A DNA stretch of 64,000 nt from CAXXOK01 sp964640955 (GTDB lineage Bacteria > Bacillota > Clostridia > Christensenellales > Aristaeellaceae), in the NCBI GenBank assembly GCA_964640955.1, contig CAZXJI010000009.1, positions 1 through 64,000 of the forward strand, read 5' to 3'. The position numbers and the translations under genes are program-made. The notes beneath the pieces are model-generated. The model saw nothing but the letters and a program-made list of their open reading frames with translations, ran no database searches and was not told the DNA's origin. The stretch's first letter is position 1. Each line of letters opens with the position of its first letter. Positions 6,938-14,598 of this stretch are shown here, piece by piece.

Positions 6938-7869
6938 GCCCTGCCTTCCAGCACGGCCTGCGCCTTGTCGGCCACGCTCGGGCCGTCCAGCCCGTAATAG
7001 GCCTCCAGATAGGCCTGGTTACCCACGATGGAGCTGTACATGTCGTTCATGCCGAAGCGCACCACCCGGGCCCGGTTGCCCCGGAACCCGGCGACCACCT
7101 CGCATACGGCGCCACCCAGGCCGCCCAGAATGGTATGCTCCTCCAATGTGAAGAGCACCGGCACCCTGTCGCAGAGCGTTTGCAGGTATGCTTCGTCGAT
7201 GGGCTTGACCGTGGGAAAGCTCGCCACCCCGACGCTCAGGCCGCGTTCCGCAAGCAGCTTTTGCGCCTCCACGGCGCTGGCCAGTATGCTCCCCGCGGTC
7301 AGAATATAGGCGTCCGTCCCCTCGCAGTAAGGCACGGCCTCGCCGGTTTTGTAACCGCGCAGGTTTTGAATGTCGTGGAACACCGGCTCGCCCCCGCGGC
7401 CGATGCGCAGGTAGGCGACGCCCGGCTCGGTTAAGAACCGCGCCATGACCGCCTCGGTCTCCACCTTGTCCGCCGGAGCGTACACCGTGACCCCCGGCAG
7501 TATGCGCAGAGCGCTCATATCCTCGGTCGCGTGGTGCGTCATGCCCAGGGTGCCGTAGGTGAAGCCCGCGCCCACGCAGACGATTTTCACGTTCACGTCG
7601 TGGTAGGCGCAGCAGTTGCGTATCTGCTCCATGGCCCGAAGCGTGGGAAAGTTGCCGATAGAATACACCACGGCGGTCTTGCCTTCCAGCGCCATGCCGG
7701 CGGCCATGCTCATCATGGCCTGCTCGGAAATGCCGGCGTTGATGAAGCGGTCGGGAAACTCCTTCATGTAGGGAAACAGCACGCCGAAACCAAGGTCGCC
7801 CGTGATCAGCACGAGGTTGTGATCCTCGCGCGCCCGTTCCTGCAGGCAGCGGGTAAACGTCTCTCTCAC
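6934..7869 (-). CDS. transketolase, C-terminal subunit
   Basis: This 311-residue protein contains the pyrimidine-binding and C-terminal domains of transketolase. It opens VRETFTRCLQERAREDHNLVLITGDLGFG and carries NAGISEQAMMSMAAGMALEG, where the glutamate activates thiamine diphosphate. The GTG start at 7869 is chosen because it overlaps the stop of the N-terminal subunit (GTGA) and is preceded by CTGGAGG; a longer open frame upstream lies in the wrong frame of that gene. Together with that gene it would form a two-polypeptide ThDP enzyme moving two-carbon units. In this setting it may feed glycan synthesis. Confidence 0.88.
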   Translation of the reverse strand: MRETFTRCLQERAREDHNLVLITGDLGFGVLFPYMKEFPDRFINAGISEQAMMSMAAGMALEGKTAVVYSIGNFPTLRAMEQIRNCCAYHDVNVKIVCVGAGFTYGTLGMTHHATEDMSALRILPGVTVYAPADKVETEAVMARFLTEPGVAYLRIGRGGEPVFHDIQNLRGYKTGEAVPYCEGTDAYILTAGSILASAVEAQKLLAERGLSVGVASFPTVKPIDEAYLQTLCDRVPVLFTLEEHTILGGLGGAVCEVVAGFRGNRARVVRFGMNDMYSSIVGNQAYLEAYYGLDGPSVADKAQAVLEGRA

Positions 7870-8693
7870 GGTTTCTGCGCCTCCAGTTCCCTGAGTGCCG
7901 CGTCGTACTCCTCGCCGCGCGCGGTGCGGTAATGCCACAGCACGTCGTTTTCCATAAAGCTGACGCCCTTGCCCTTCACGGTGTCCGCGACGATGACGAT
8001 CGGCTTGCCCCGGCCCCTCGCGGCCTTCGCCTCGTCGTAGGCGGCGTGCAGCGCCGCGTGGTCGTGCCCGTCGATGCGGATCACGTGCCAGCCGAAGCTG
8101 CGCCATTTTTCATCCAGTGGCTCCAGCTTGATGGTCTCCTCCACGCTGGTGATCGACTGTATTTTGTTAAAGTCGATGGTGACGATGAAATTGTCGAGCT
8201 TAAACTGGTTGGCAATCAGCGCGGTTTCCCACACGGCGCCCTCGTCGCATTCCCCGTCGCCGATGATGCAGTATACGCGGTGATCCTTGTGGTCCATTTT
8301 GGCGGCCATCGCCATGCCCATCGCCATGGGCAGGCCCTGCCCCAGCGAACCGGTGCTGGCTTCCACGCCGGGCACGCCCTTGTGGCTCACGTGCCCGCTC
8401 AGGCGGCTGCCGTTCTGGCAGTGGGTCTCCAGCTCCTCGATCGGGAAATAGCCGCATTCGGCCAGCGCCGCGTAGATCCCCGCGCCCGCGTGCCCCTTGC
8501 TCAGTATCAGCCGGTCGCGCTCGGGCCAGGTGGGGTTTTTCGGGTCGTGACGCAGGACGTCCGCGTAGAGGACGCCCACGATATCCGCCATGGAGAAAAT
8601 GCTGCCGATATGCGCGGTGCCGCCCCGGCTGGTCATATCCAGCGCGTGACGGCGCACCCTGTAAGCCAATTGCCTGCTTTTTTCAAAGCTCAT
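7866..8693 (-). CDS. transketolase, N-terminal subunit
   Basis: The 275-residue protein is the ThDP-binding half: GHAGAGIYAALAECGYFP, GVEASTGSLGQGLPMAMGMA and the GDGxxDEG motif IIGDGECDEGAVWETA with a conserved asparagine downstream (DFNKIQ) that ligate the diphosphate through Mg2+. The start at 8693 is chosen for its AAGGAGCGG ribosome site. Split transketolases occur widely as housekeeping or pathway-specific enzymes. Placement between a phosphoglycosyl transferase and a LicD gene points to a dedicated role in making a sugar or polyol for the surface, but a house-keeping role cannot be excluded. Confidence 0.88.
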   Translation of the reverse strand: MSFEKSRQLAYRVRRHALDMTSRGGTAHIGSIFSMADIVGVLYADVLRHDPKNPTWPERDRLILSKGHAGAGIYAALAECGYFPIEELETHCQNGSRLSGHVSHKGVPGVEASTGSLGQGLPMAMGMAMAAKMDHKDHRVYCIIGDGECDEGAVWETALIANQFKLDNFIVTIDFNKIQSITSVEETIKLEPLDEKWRSFGWHVIRIDGHDHAALHAAYDEAKAARGRGKPIVIVADTVKGKGVSFMENDVLWHYRTARGEEYDAALRELEAQKP

Positions 8694-8727
8694 CGTGTCC
8701 GCTCCTTCGTCCGTTCGGCCGCGCGCG

Positions 8728-9441
8728 TCACGCTCCGCGCTTCGCCGCATCGCCGGAAAACATCCTCGCCGTTACGCAGGCGACGGTTTTCAAAAGCAGC
8801 TTCGCGTCCAGCCAGAACGACTGCCGCATGGCGTACTCTACGCGCATGCGGTTTTTCTCGCCCAGAATCGTGCGTTCGTAGGTGCCCTCGGGGTCGTCGT
8901 GCCCCACTGCCTCGTCCAGCCGGATGAGCTTGATGGAGCTGGGATCGCTGATCCCCGGCCGCACCCACAGGATGCACTGCTGTTCCTCGGTGTAGCGCGC
9001 CGTGTATTTGAGCAGCTCGGGCCGGGGACCTATGAAGCTCATATCTCCCCTGAGGATGTTGAACAGCTGGGGAAGCTCGTCCAGCTTCGTACGCCGAAGC
9101 GTACGGCCCAGGGGCGTTACGCGCGGATCGTCCAGCGCGGTGGTGCCGCCGTAGCGGTCCGCACCCACAACCATCGTCCTGTACTTGAGGATATGAAAGG
9201 GTTGATTATGATAGCCGCCCCGAAGCGCCCGGTAGAACACCGGCCCCCTGGAGGTGAGCTTCACCGCCGCCGCGATGGGCAGCATCACGATCAGTCCGGG
9301 CACAAGCAGCACGAGGGCCAGCGCCATGTCCAGCCCCCGTTTGAGTACCTTGCTGTAAAAAGGGTGGCTCAGCTCACCGTTCCAGTATGGGAGAACCGCC
9401 GGGGGCGCGTCGGCCCGCACGGCCTGTTCCTGCGAGTGCAT
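8728..9441 (-). CDS. initiating phosphoglycosyl transferase (bacterial sugar transferase)
   Basis: The 237-residue protein has one hydrophobic hairpin (about residues 33-55, KRGLDMALALVLLVPGLIVM) followed by the monotopic PGT core: SRGPVFYRALRGG, FHILKYRTM, the catalytic DE pair in TKLDELPQL and MSFIGPRPEL. These enzymes transfer a sugar 1-phosphate onto undecaprenyl phosphate. The ATG at 9441 is preferred over one at 9486: a GGGAGG site precedes 9441, and the promoter at 9489-9517 would start RNA near 9482, downstream of 9486. It is the first gene of the glycan cassette. No further glycosyltransferase is seen. Confidence 0.9.
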   Translation of the reverse strand: MHSQEQAVRADAPPAVLPYWNGELSHPFYSKVLKRGLDMALALVLLVPGLIVMLPIAAAVKLTSRGPVFYRALRGGYHNQPFHILKYRTMVVGADRYGGTTALDDPRVTPLGRTLRRTKLDELPQLFNILRGDMSFIGPRPELLKYTARYTEEQQCILWVRPGISDPSSIKLIRLDEAVGHDDPEGTYERTILGEKNRMRVEYAMRQSFWLDAKLLLKTVACVTARMFSGDAAKRGA

Positions 9442-9488
9442 CACCGGCGTACCTCCCATATGCCCGCGGCTCAATATCGCTAGCATTT

Positions 9489-9517
9489 AGAATAGCACAC
9501 GGCCTATGATAAGTCAA
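9489..9517 (-). promoter_or_regulatory. promoter of the glycan cassette
   Basis: On the minus strand TTGACT (9517-9512) and TATTCT (9494-9489) are 17 bases apart. Confidence 0.7.
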
Positions 9518-9667
9518 ACAGTTTGGCCTGAAAGTTACACAATCCGGCGCGCGGCGCGCGCCCGGCAAACGCCGCCCGCACGGGGATCGGCGGCCGTCCG
9601 GACGCCCGAAAGGCGCGTGCGGATTTGTCCGTTTCCTTTGGCCCTGCCGGAGGCGTCCGGCAGTCGC
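9518..9667. other. spacer between divergent promoters, nothing recognised
   Basis: The 350-base gap between the glycan cassette and citrate synthase holds a promoter on each side and the inverted repeat at 9698-9745. This middle part is GC-rich with no gene or known RNA. Confidence 0.5.
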
Positions 9668-9697
9668 TTGACTTTTCTAAATCGTTTCCGGTATACT
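9668..9697 (+). promoter_or_regulatory. promoter of citrate synthase
   Basis: TTGACT at 9668-9673 and TATACT at 9692-9697 with an 18-base spacer, predicting a start near 9704. Confidence 0.65.
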
Positions 9698-9745
9698 TTT
9701 TTACGTCAGTCTGTGAAAACCCGTCCGTTCACTGTGACGTAAAAA
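9698..9745. repeat. inverted repeat at the citrate synthase transcription start
   Basis: TTTTTACGTCA at 9698-9708 and TGACGTAAAAA at 9735-9745 are perfect reverse complements, with an inner GTGAA/TTCAC pair at 9713-9717 and 9728-9732. Since the 5' arm spans the predicted start, a DNA operator is more likely than an RNA hairpin. The binding protein is unknown. Confidence 0.6.
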
Positions 9746-9791
9746 TGATATTACGCTGCCTTTTATCCGGCAGCCCGAAGGGAGTCTTGGG

Positions 9792-11174
9792 ATGAACGAA
9801 ACCCCCTCTTCGCCGCTGGAGCGGTTGGCCGGCTACGCTTCCCGGCGCGAGCAGGCCGTCGTCGCCAGCGCGACGATCGACAAGGACCTTTACGAAACCT
9901 ACGGGGTCAAGCGCGGCCTGCGCGATAAAAACGGCAAGGGCGTTTTGGCCGGGCTTACGAAGATTTCCGAAATTCAGGCCTCCCGCGAGGTCAACGGCGA
10001 GCGCGTTCCCTGCGACGGAACGCTATGGTACCGCGGGTACAACATCATCGATCTGGTCAACGGCGTCATCCGGGACGGGCGCTTCGGCTTTGAGGAAACG
10101 GCGTACCTGCTGCTGTTCGGCGATCTGCCCGACGCAGTGCAGCTGACGGAATTCAAGCGCGTCATGGCCGAAAGCCGCACGCTGCCCACCAACTTCGTGC
10201 GCGACGTCATCATGAAAGCGCCCAGCGCCGACATGATGAACTCGCTCAGCCGAAGCGTGCTGACCCTCGCCAGCTACGACGAGGCGCCCTCCGACCTGCG
10301 CATCTGCAACGTGCTTCGCCAGTGCCTGATGCTCATCGCCGTGTTTCCGATGCTCGCGGTGTACGGCTATCACAGCTACAACCACTACGAACGGGACGAA
10401 AGCTTTTACATCCACCGCCCGGACGAAAACCTGTCCGCCTCCGAAAACCTGCTGCGGATGCTTCGCCCCGACAAAAGCTACACGCAGCTGGAGGCACACG
10501 TGCTGGACGTGGCGCTGATGGTGCATATGGAGCACGGCGGCGGCAACAACTCCTCCTTCACCACGCACGTGGTGACCTCGTCGGGCACCGACACCTACAG
10601 CGCCGTCGCGGCGGCGCTGGCGAGCCTGAAAGGGCCCAAGCACGGCGGCGCGAACATCAAGGTCGTGCAGATGATGGCCGACCTCAAGAAAAACGTTTCG
10701 GACACCGCCGACGAAGAGGCCGTGGAAGCCTACCTGATGAAGCTGTTGAACCGCGAGGCGTTCGACCGCAAGGGACTCATCTACGGCATCGGGCACGCCG
10801 TGTACTCCGTCAGCGACCCGCGCGCGACGGTGTTCCGCTCCTTCGTGGAGCAGCTGGCCGAGGAAAAGCACGAAAAGCTGGAGTTTCAGCTCTATTCCAC
10901 GGTGGAACGCCTGGCCCCGAAGATCATTTCGCGGGAAAGGCACATGTACAAGGGCGTCAGCGCAAACGTGGACTTCTTTAGCGGCCTGGTGTACGGGATG
11001 CTGGGCATCCCCGAGGAGATGTTCACGCCCATCTTCGCCATCGCGCGCATCGTGGGCTGGAGCGCCCACCGCATCGAGGAACTGGTAAACATGGACAAGA
11101 TCATCCGCCCCGCCTACCGCGCGGTGCTGCCCAACCGGAATTACCGGTCGCTTGGGGAGCGGGCGGAAGCGTAG
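9792..11174 (+). CDS. gltA: citrate synthase
   Basis: The 460-residue protein has the complete citrate synthase core. The catalytic residues are visible as H284 (GPKHGGAN), H335 (GIGHAVYS) and D394 (NVDFFSG), with the substrate-binding HGGGNNSS at 248-255. It condenses oxaloacetate and acetyl-CoA to citrate in the cytoplasm, supplying 2-oxoglutarate for glutamate synthesis in an anaerobe with a partial TCA cycle. The N-terminal extension of about 40 residues is common in clostridial versions. The gene stands alone between a promoter with an unusual inverted repeat and a strong terminator. Methylcitrate synthase is a less likely alternative because no propionate genes are near. Confidence 0.92.
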   Translation: MNETPSSPLERLAGYASRREQAVVASATIDKDLYETYGVKRGLRDKNGKGVLAGLTKISEIQASREVNGERVPCDGTLWYRGYNIIDLVNGVIRDGRFGFEETAYLLLFGDLPDAVQLTEFKRVMAESRTLPTNFVRDVIMKAPSADMMNSLSRSVLTLASYDEAPSDLRICNVLRQCLMLIAVFPMLAVYGYHSYNHYERDESFYIHRPDENLSASENLLRMLRPDKSYTQLEAHVLDVALMVHMEHGGGNNSSFTTHVVTSSGTDTYSAVAAALASLKGPKHGGANIKVVQMMADLKKNVSDTADEEAVEAYLMKLLNREAFDRKGLIYGIGHAVYSVSDPRATVFRSFVEQLAEEKHEKLEFQLYSTVERLAPKIISRERHMYKGVSANVDFFSGLVYGMLGIPEEMFTPIFAIARIVGWSAHRIEELVNMDKIIRPAYRAVLPNRNYRSLGERAEA

Positions 11175-11203
11175 GTTGCGCTTCGGCACCCCATCGATGC
11201 CGC

Positions 11204-11240
11204 AAGGCCCCCGCCGATGTGATCCGGCGGGGGCCTTTTT
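11204..11240 (+). terminator. intrinsic terminator after citrate synthase
   Basis: A perfect 13-base stem (11204-11216 with 11225-11237) is followed by a T tract on the plus strand. Confidence 0.92.
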
Positions 11241-11241
11241 G

Positions 11242-13251
11242 TTATCGGTGCGGTTTTTTAAGCCGTTTGCGGCGGTTCTGCGGCTTGCGCACGGGCTTGC
11301 TTTCGCCTTTCAGGCTGAACAGCTCGTCGCGCAGCTTGGCGGCCTTCTCGAAGTCCAGGTCCTTGGCGGCGGAAAGCATCTGATCCTCGATGCTCTTGAG
11401 CAGCTCCTGCTTTTCTTCCTCGCTCATGTCCGCGTTCGCGCCGCCGGAAAAATCGTTGGTGATCTTGAGAAGCGCCTGCACGGTGCTCTTCACGCTCTGG
11501 GGCGTGATGCCGTTGAGCTTGTTGTACGCCTCCTGCAGGGCGCGGCGGCGGTTGGTCTCGCTGACGGCGCGCATCATGCTGTCGGTGAGCGTGTCCCCGT
11601 AGAGGATCACGCGGCCGTCCACGTTGCGTGCGGCGCGGCCGATGGTCTGGATCAGCGAGGTCTCGCTGCGCAAAAATCCTTCCTTGTCCGCGTCGAGGAT
11701 CGCCACCAGGCTCACCTCCGGCATGTCCAGCCCTTCGCGCAGAAGGTTGATGCCCACCAGCACGTCGAACTCGCCCAGGCGCAGGTCGCGGATGAGCTCG
11801 GAACGCTCCATGGTCTGAATGTCGCTGTGCAGGTACCTGACCCGGATGCCCAGGTTTTTGAGATAGTCCGTCAGGCTCTCGGCCATGCGCTTGGTGAGCG
11901 TCGTCACCAGCACGCGCTCGTTTAGCGCGGCGACGCGGTTGATCTCCCCCACGAGGTCGTCTACCTGCCCCGTTGCGGGTCTCAGCACCACCAGCGGGTC
12001 TAAAAGCCCTGTCGGTCGTATGATCTGCTCCACCACGTTCTGCGCGATGCCCAGTTCGTATTCCCCCGGCGTGGCGCTGACGTACACGGTCTGGTGCTGG
12101 CGCTCCCTGAACTCGTTGAATACCAGCGGCCGGTTATCGAACGCCGAGGGCAGGCGGAAGCCGTAATCCACCAGCGTCTGCTTGCGGGCGCGGTCGCCGT
12201 TGTACATACCGCGAATCTGCGGCACGGTGACGTGGCTTTCGTCGATGAACATCAGAAAATCCTTGGGGAAGTAATCCAGAAGCGAGTAGGGCGCGTCGCC
12301 CGGCTTGCGGCCATCGAAGTAGCGGCTGTAGTTTTCGATGCCGGTGCAAAAGCCGATCTGCCGCATCATCTCCAGGTCGTAGTGCGTGCGCTGCCGAAGG
12401 CGCATGGCATACAGCGGCTGACCCTCGTCCTTGAGCTGCTGCACGCGTTCCTCCAGATCGTGCTCAATCACAGAAAGCTGTTCGAGCATCCGGTCCCTGT
12501 CCATGGCGTAGTGCGTGGCGGGAAAGACCAGCGCGTGCTCCAGCGTGCTCAGCGGGTTGCCCGTCACCACCTCGATTTCCCGGATACGCTCGATCTCGTC
12601 GCCGAAGAACTCCACGCGCAGGGCGTGCTCCCGCTCGTTGGCGGGGATGATCTCAAGCACGTCTCCCCGCACGCGGAAACTGCCGCGTGTAAACTCAAAA
12701 TCGTTTCGAGTGTATTGGATTTCCACCAGACGGTCGATGAGCGAATCCCGGCTCACGCGCATGCCGGGGCGCATGCTGACCATCATGCCCTCGTACTCGC
12801 TGGGGTCGCCCATGGAGTAGATGCAGCTGACGCTGGCCACGATGATGACGTCCTTGCGCTCGCGCACGGCCGCCGTGGCGCTGTGGCGGAGACGGTCGAT
12901 CTCCTCGTTGATGGAGGCGTCCTTTTCGATGTAGGTATCCGACGAGGCGATGTAGGCCTCGGGCTGGTAATAGTCGTAATAGCTTACGAAGTACTCCACC
13001 GCGCTGTCCGGGAAGAAAGCGCGAAACTCGCTGCACAGCTGCGCCGCCAGCGTTTTGTTGTGGGCGATGACCAGCGTGGGCTTTTGTACCCGCTCGATGA
13101 TCGACGCCATGGTGAAGGTTTTGCCGCTGCCGGTAACGCCCAGCAGCACCTGATCGGTCAGCCCTTTGTGAACGCCCTCGGCCAGGCTCGCGATGGCGTT
13201 GGGCTGGTCGCCGCTGGCCTGATAGGGCGACTTGAGTACGAAACGGTTCAT
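11242..13251 (-). CDS. uvrB: UvrB, excinuclease ABC subunit B
   Basis: The 669-residue protein shows the whole UvrB layout: Walker A GVTGSGKT at 38-45, the damage-probing beta-hairpin region (YYDYYQPEAYI, about 91-101), the helicase motifs including DESHVT and the C-terminal UVR domain (LKSIEDQMLSAAKDLDFEKAAKLRDE, about 625-650) that contacts UvrC. UvrB verifies damage delivered by UvrA and recruits UvrC for incision. The promoter overlaps a LexA-like palindrome, which suggests SOS induction as in Bacillus. No uvrA or uvrC is present in the window. It faces citrate synthase, with only the terminator between them. Confidence 0.97.
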   Translation of the reverse strand: MNRFVLKSPYQASGDQPNAIASLAEGVHKGLTDQVLLGVTGSGKTFTMASIIERVQKPTLVIAHNKTLAAQLCSEFRAFFPDSAVEYFVSYYDYYQPEAYIASSDTYIEKDASINEEIDRLRHSATAAVRERKDVIIVASVSCIYSMGDPSEYEGMMVSMRPGMRVSRDSLIDRLVEIQYTRNDFEFTRGSFRVRGDVLEIIPANEREHALRVEFFGDEIERIREIEVVTGNPLSTLEHALVFPATHYAMDRDRMLEQLSVIEHDLEERVQQLKDEGQPLYAMRLRQRTHYDLEMMRQIGFCTGIENYSRYFDGRKPGDAPYSLLDYFPKDFLMFIDESHVTVPQIRGMYNGDRARKQTLVDYGFRLPSAFDNRPLVFNEFRERQHQTVYVSATPGEYELGIAQNVVEQIIRPTGLLDPLVVLRPATGQVDDLVGEINRVAALNERVLVTTLTKRMAESLTDYLKNLGIRVRYLHSDIQTMERSELIRDLRLGEFDVLVGINLLREGLDMPEVSLVAILDADKEGFLRSETSLIQTIGRAARNVDGRVILYGDTLTDSMMRAVSETNRRRALQEAYNKLNGITPQSVKSTVQALLKITNDFSGGANADMSEEEKQELLKSIEDQMLSAAKDLDFEKAAKLRDELFSLKGESKPVRKPQNRRKRLKKPHR

Positions 13252-13280
13252 GGCGTTTCCTCCCGGTTTTCTTCGTGGCC

Positions 13281-13309
13281 ATTATACCACAGCAGCGCAG
13301 GGAACGCAA
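13281..13309 (-). promoter_or_regulatory. uvrB promoter
   Basis: On the minus strand TTGCGT (13309-13304) and TATAAT (13286-13281) are 17 bases apart. Confidence 0.7.
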
Positions 13310-13321
13310 ACATTTGTTTGC
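13306..13321. promoter_or_regulatory. LexA-like SOS box of uvrB
   Basis: The palindrome GCAAACATTTGTTTGC overlaps the -35 box of uvrB. It shares the core AACATTTGTT with the better LexA box before ruvC at 23990-24003. Repression of uvrB by LexA is inference from site, gene and position. Confidence 0.55.
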
Positions 13322-13331
13322 TTAATTGGAC

Positions 13332-13366
13332 AAAAAGCGGCCGGAGAGGAAGCATCCCCTCCGGCC
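13332..13366 (-). terminator. terminator of the dnaK operon
   Basis: On the minus strand a 12-base stem (13366-13355 with 13350-13339, one wobble) is followed by GCTTTTTG. Confidence 0.82.
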
Positions 13367-13413
13367 GAACCTGTTCTCTTCAAACGCGCTAACCTTCGCC
13401 GTTTTTCCCGGCG

Positions 13414-13827
13414 TTACGCCTTCTGCGTGAAGTTGTTGTGGCACCGCCCGCAGGTCACCGTCACCACGCCCGCGCCGCGCGGCACGCGCAGCCATGCCTT
13501 GCAGCTGGGGCAGCGGAAGTACTTGAACTGCTTGCGGTTTTTGAACCGCGTGCGCGCCTGCTTCAGGGCCGTCGTCATCTTGCTTTTCCAGCCCAGATAG
13601 CGGCGGTTTTCGTCGGCGCGCTTCTCGTTGTTTTTGGAAAAGATGCGAAACAGCGTGTACACGTACGTCGCCAGCGACAAAAGCGTGAGCAGACCGGAAC
13701 CTGTGATCGCCGCCACCAAATACGCGATCAGTCCGCCCCATACCAGCGCCACCGACAGTTGATCCACGCCGTGGCGGCCGGCCATCAGGTTACGGAAGGT
13801 CTGCTTTATTTTTTCCCAGAAGTTCAT
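13414..13827 (-). CDS. small membrane protein with a C-terminal zinc ribbon
   Basis: The 137-residue protein has two hydrophobic stretches (about 24-41 and 45-60), a basic linker, then four cysteines spaced as a zinc ribbon: C106 and C109 (FRCPSCKAW), C126 and C129 (TCGRCHNNF). The ribbon would sit in the cytoplasm. I do not recognise a named family. It is the last gene of the dnaK, DUF5685, J-protein operon, starting 16 bases after the J-protein gene, so it may anchor that machinery at the membrane. That role is inference. Confidence 0.75.
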   Translation of the reverse strand: MNFWEKIKQTFRNLMAGRHGVDQLSVALVWGGLIAYLVAAITGSGLLTLLSLATYVYTLFRIFSKNNEKRADENRRYLGWKSKMTTALKQARTRFKNRKQFKYFRCPSCKAWLRVPRGAGVVTVTCGRCHNNFTQKA

Positions 13828-13842
13828 AGGGATTCCTCCTTA

Positions 13843-14598
13843 TCAGCAACAATAGGCGCCGCCGCGCCCGCCCAGACAGCAGCAGTTGCACAGCAGGTTC
13901 AGGATGATCAGCGACAGGCAGGGGTTGGCGCACAGCGTGCCCGTAAACCCGCGCTGCGATCCGGCCTGCCGGTAGGTTTGCCCGCCGGCTTCCAGATCGG
14001 AGAGCAACTCGCGGAAGGCGGCCTCGTCCGGCGCCATCTGCACGGCCGCGCGCGCGTTGCTCAGCGCCGCCATGCGGTTGCCCAGCCCCAGGTTGGCCTT
14101 CGCGTTCCAGTAGAACCACGCGGCGCTGTGGCTGCGAATGGCGGACAGCATTTGCACGGCGCGGGCGTAATTACCGTCCAGCACCGCGTCCTCCACGCCT
14201 TTGAGCTGCGGGTCGTACTCGGTGTAGGTGGTGGCGCCGCCGTAGCGGGACCGCTGCTGCGCGCCGCGGAAAAAATCGCCGAAGCCGAAGGGATCGAAAT
14301 CCCCGTAGCCGCCCCCGGAGGAACCGCCGCCGCCGTAGCTTTGGCCGCCGTAGCCGCCGAAGGGGTTATAGTTGCCGCCGCCGGAATTGCCGCCGTAGCT
14401 TTGCTTGTAACCCTGGCCTTTGTTCTTGATGAGCTCCGTGTACGCTTCGTTGACTTCCTTCATTTTGGCTTCCGCCTGGGCGCTGCCGCCGTTGAGATCC
14501 GGGTGGTACTTTTTGGCGAGCTTCCGGTAAGCGGCCTTGATTTCGTCGTCCGAAGCGCCGTGGGGTACGCCCAGCACCTCATACGGGTCTCTGCTCAT
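13843..14598 (-). CDS. J-domain (DnaJ-like) cochaperone with cysteine-rich tail
   Basis: The ATG at 14598 follows AAAGGAG at a good distance; a GTG two codons earlier would be too close. The 251-residue protein has a J-domain at about 4-62 with HPD at 32-34, a Gly/Tyr-rich linker (about 65-110), a TPR-like helical segment (about 130-205) and a hydrophobic cysteine-rich tail, LLCNCCCLGG and YCC at the end. It lacks the CxxCxGxG zinc domain of true DnaJ, so it is a class C J-protein. It would stimulate the ATPase of the DnaK encoded upstream. It overlaps the DUF5685-like gene by 20 bases. Confidence 0.85.
   Translation of the reverse strand: MSRDPYEVLGVPHGASDDEIKAAYRKLAKKYHPDLNGGSAQAEAKMKEVNEAYTELIKNKGQGYKQSYGGNSGGGNYNPFGGYGGQSYGGGGSSGGGYGDFDPFGFGDFFRGAQQRSRYGGATTYTEYDPQLKGVEDAVLDGNYARAVQMLSAIRSHSAAWFYWNAKANLGLGNRMAALSNARAAVQMAPDEAAFRELLSDLEAGGQTYRQAGSQRGFTGTLCANPCLSLIILNLLCNCCCLGGRGGAYCC

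Noticed and set aside
9442..9486. Start of the phosphoglycosyl transferase at the ATG of 9486
   Set aside because: The predicted transcription start (about 9482) lies downstream of that ATG, and the GGGAGG site fits the ATG at 9441.
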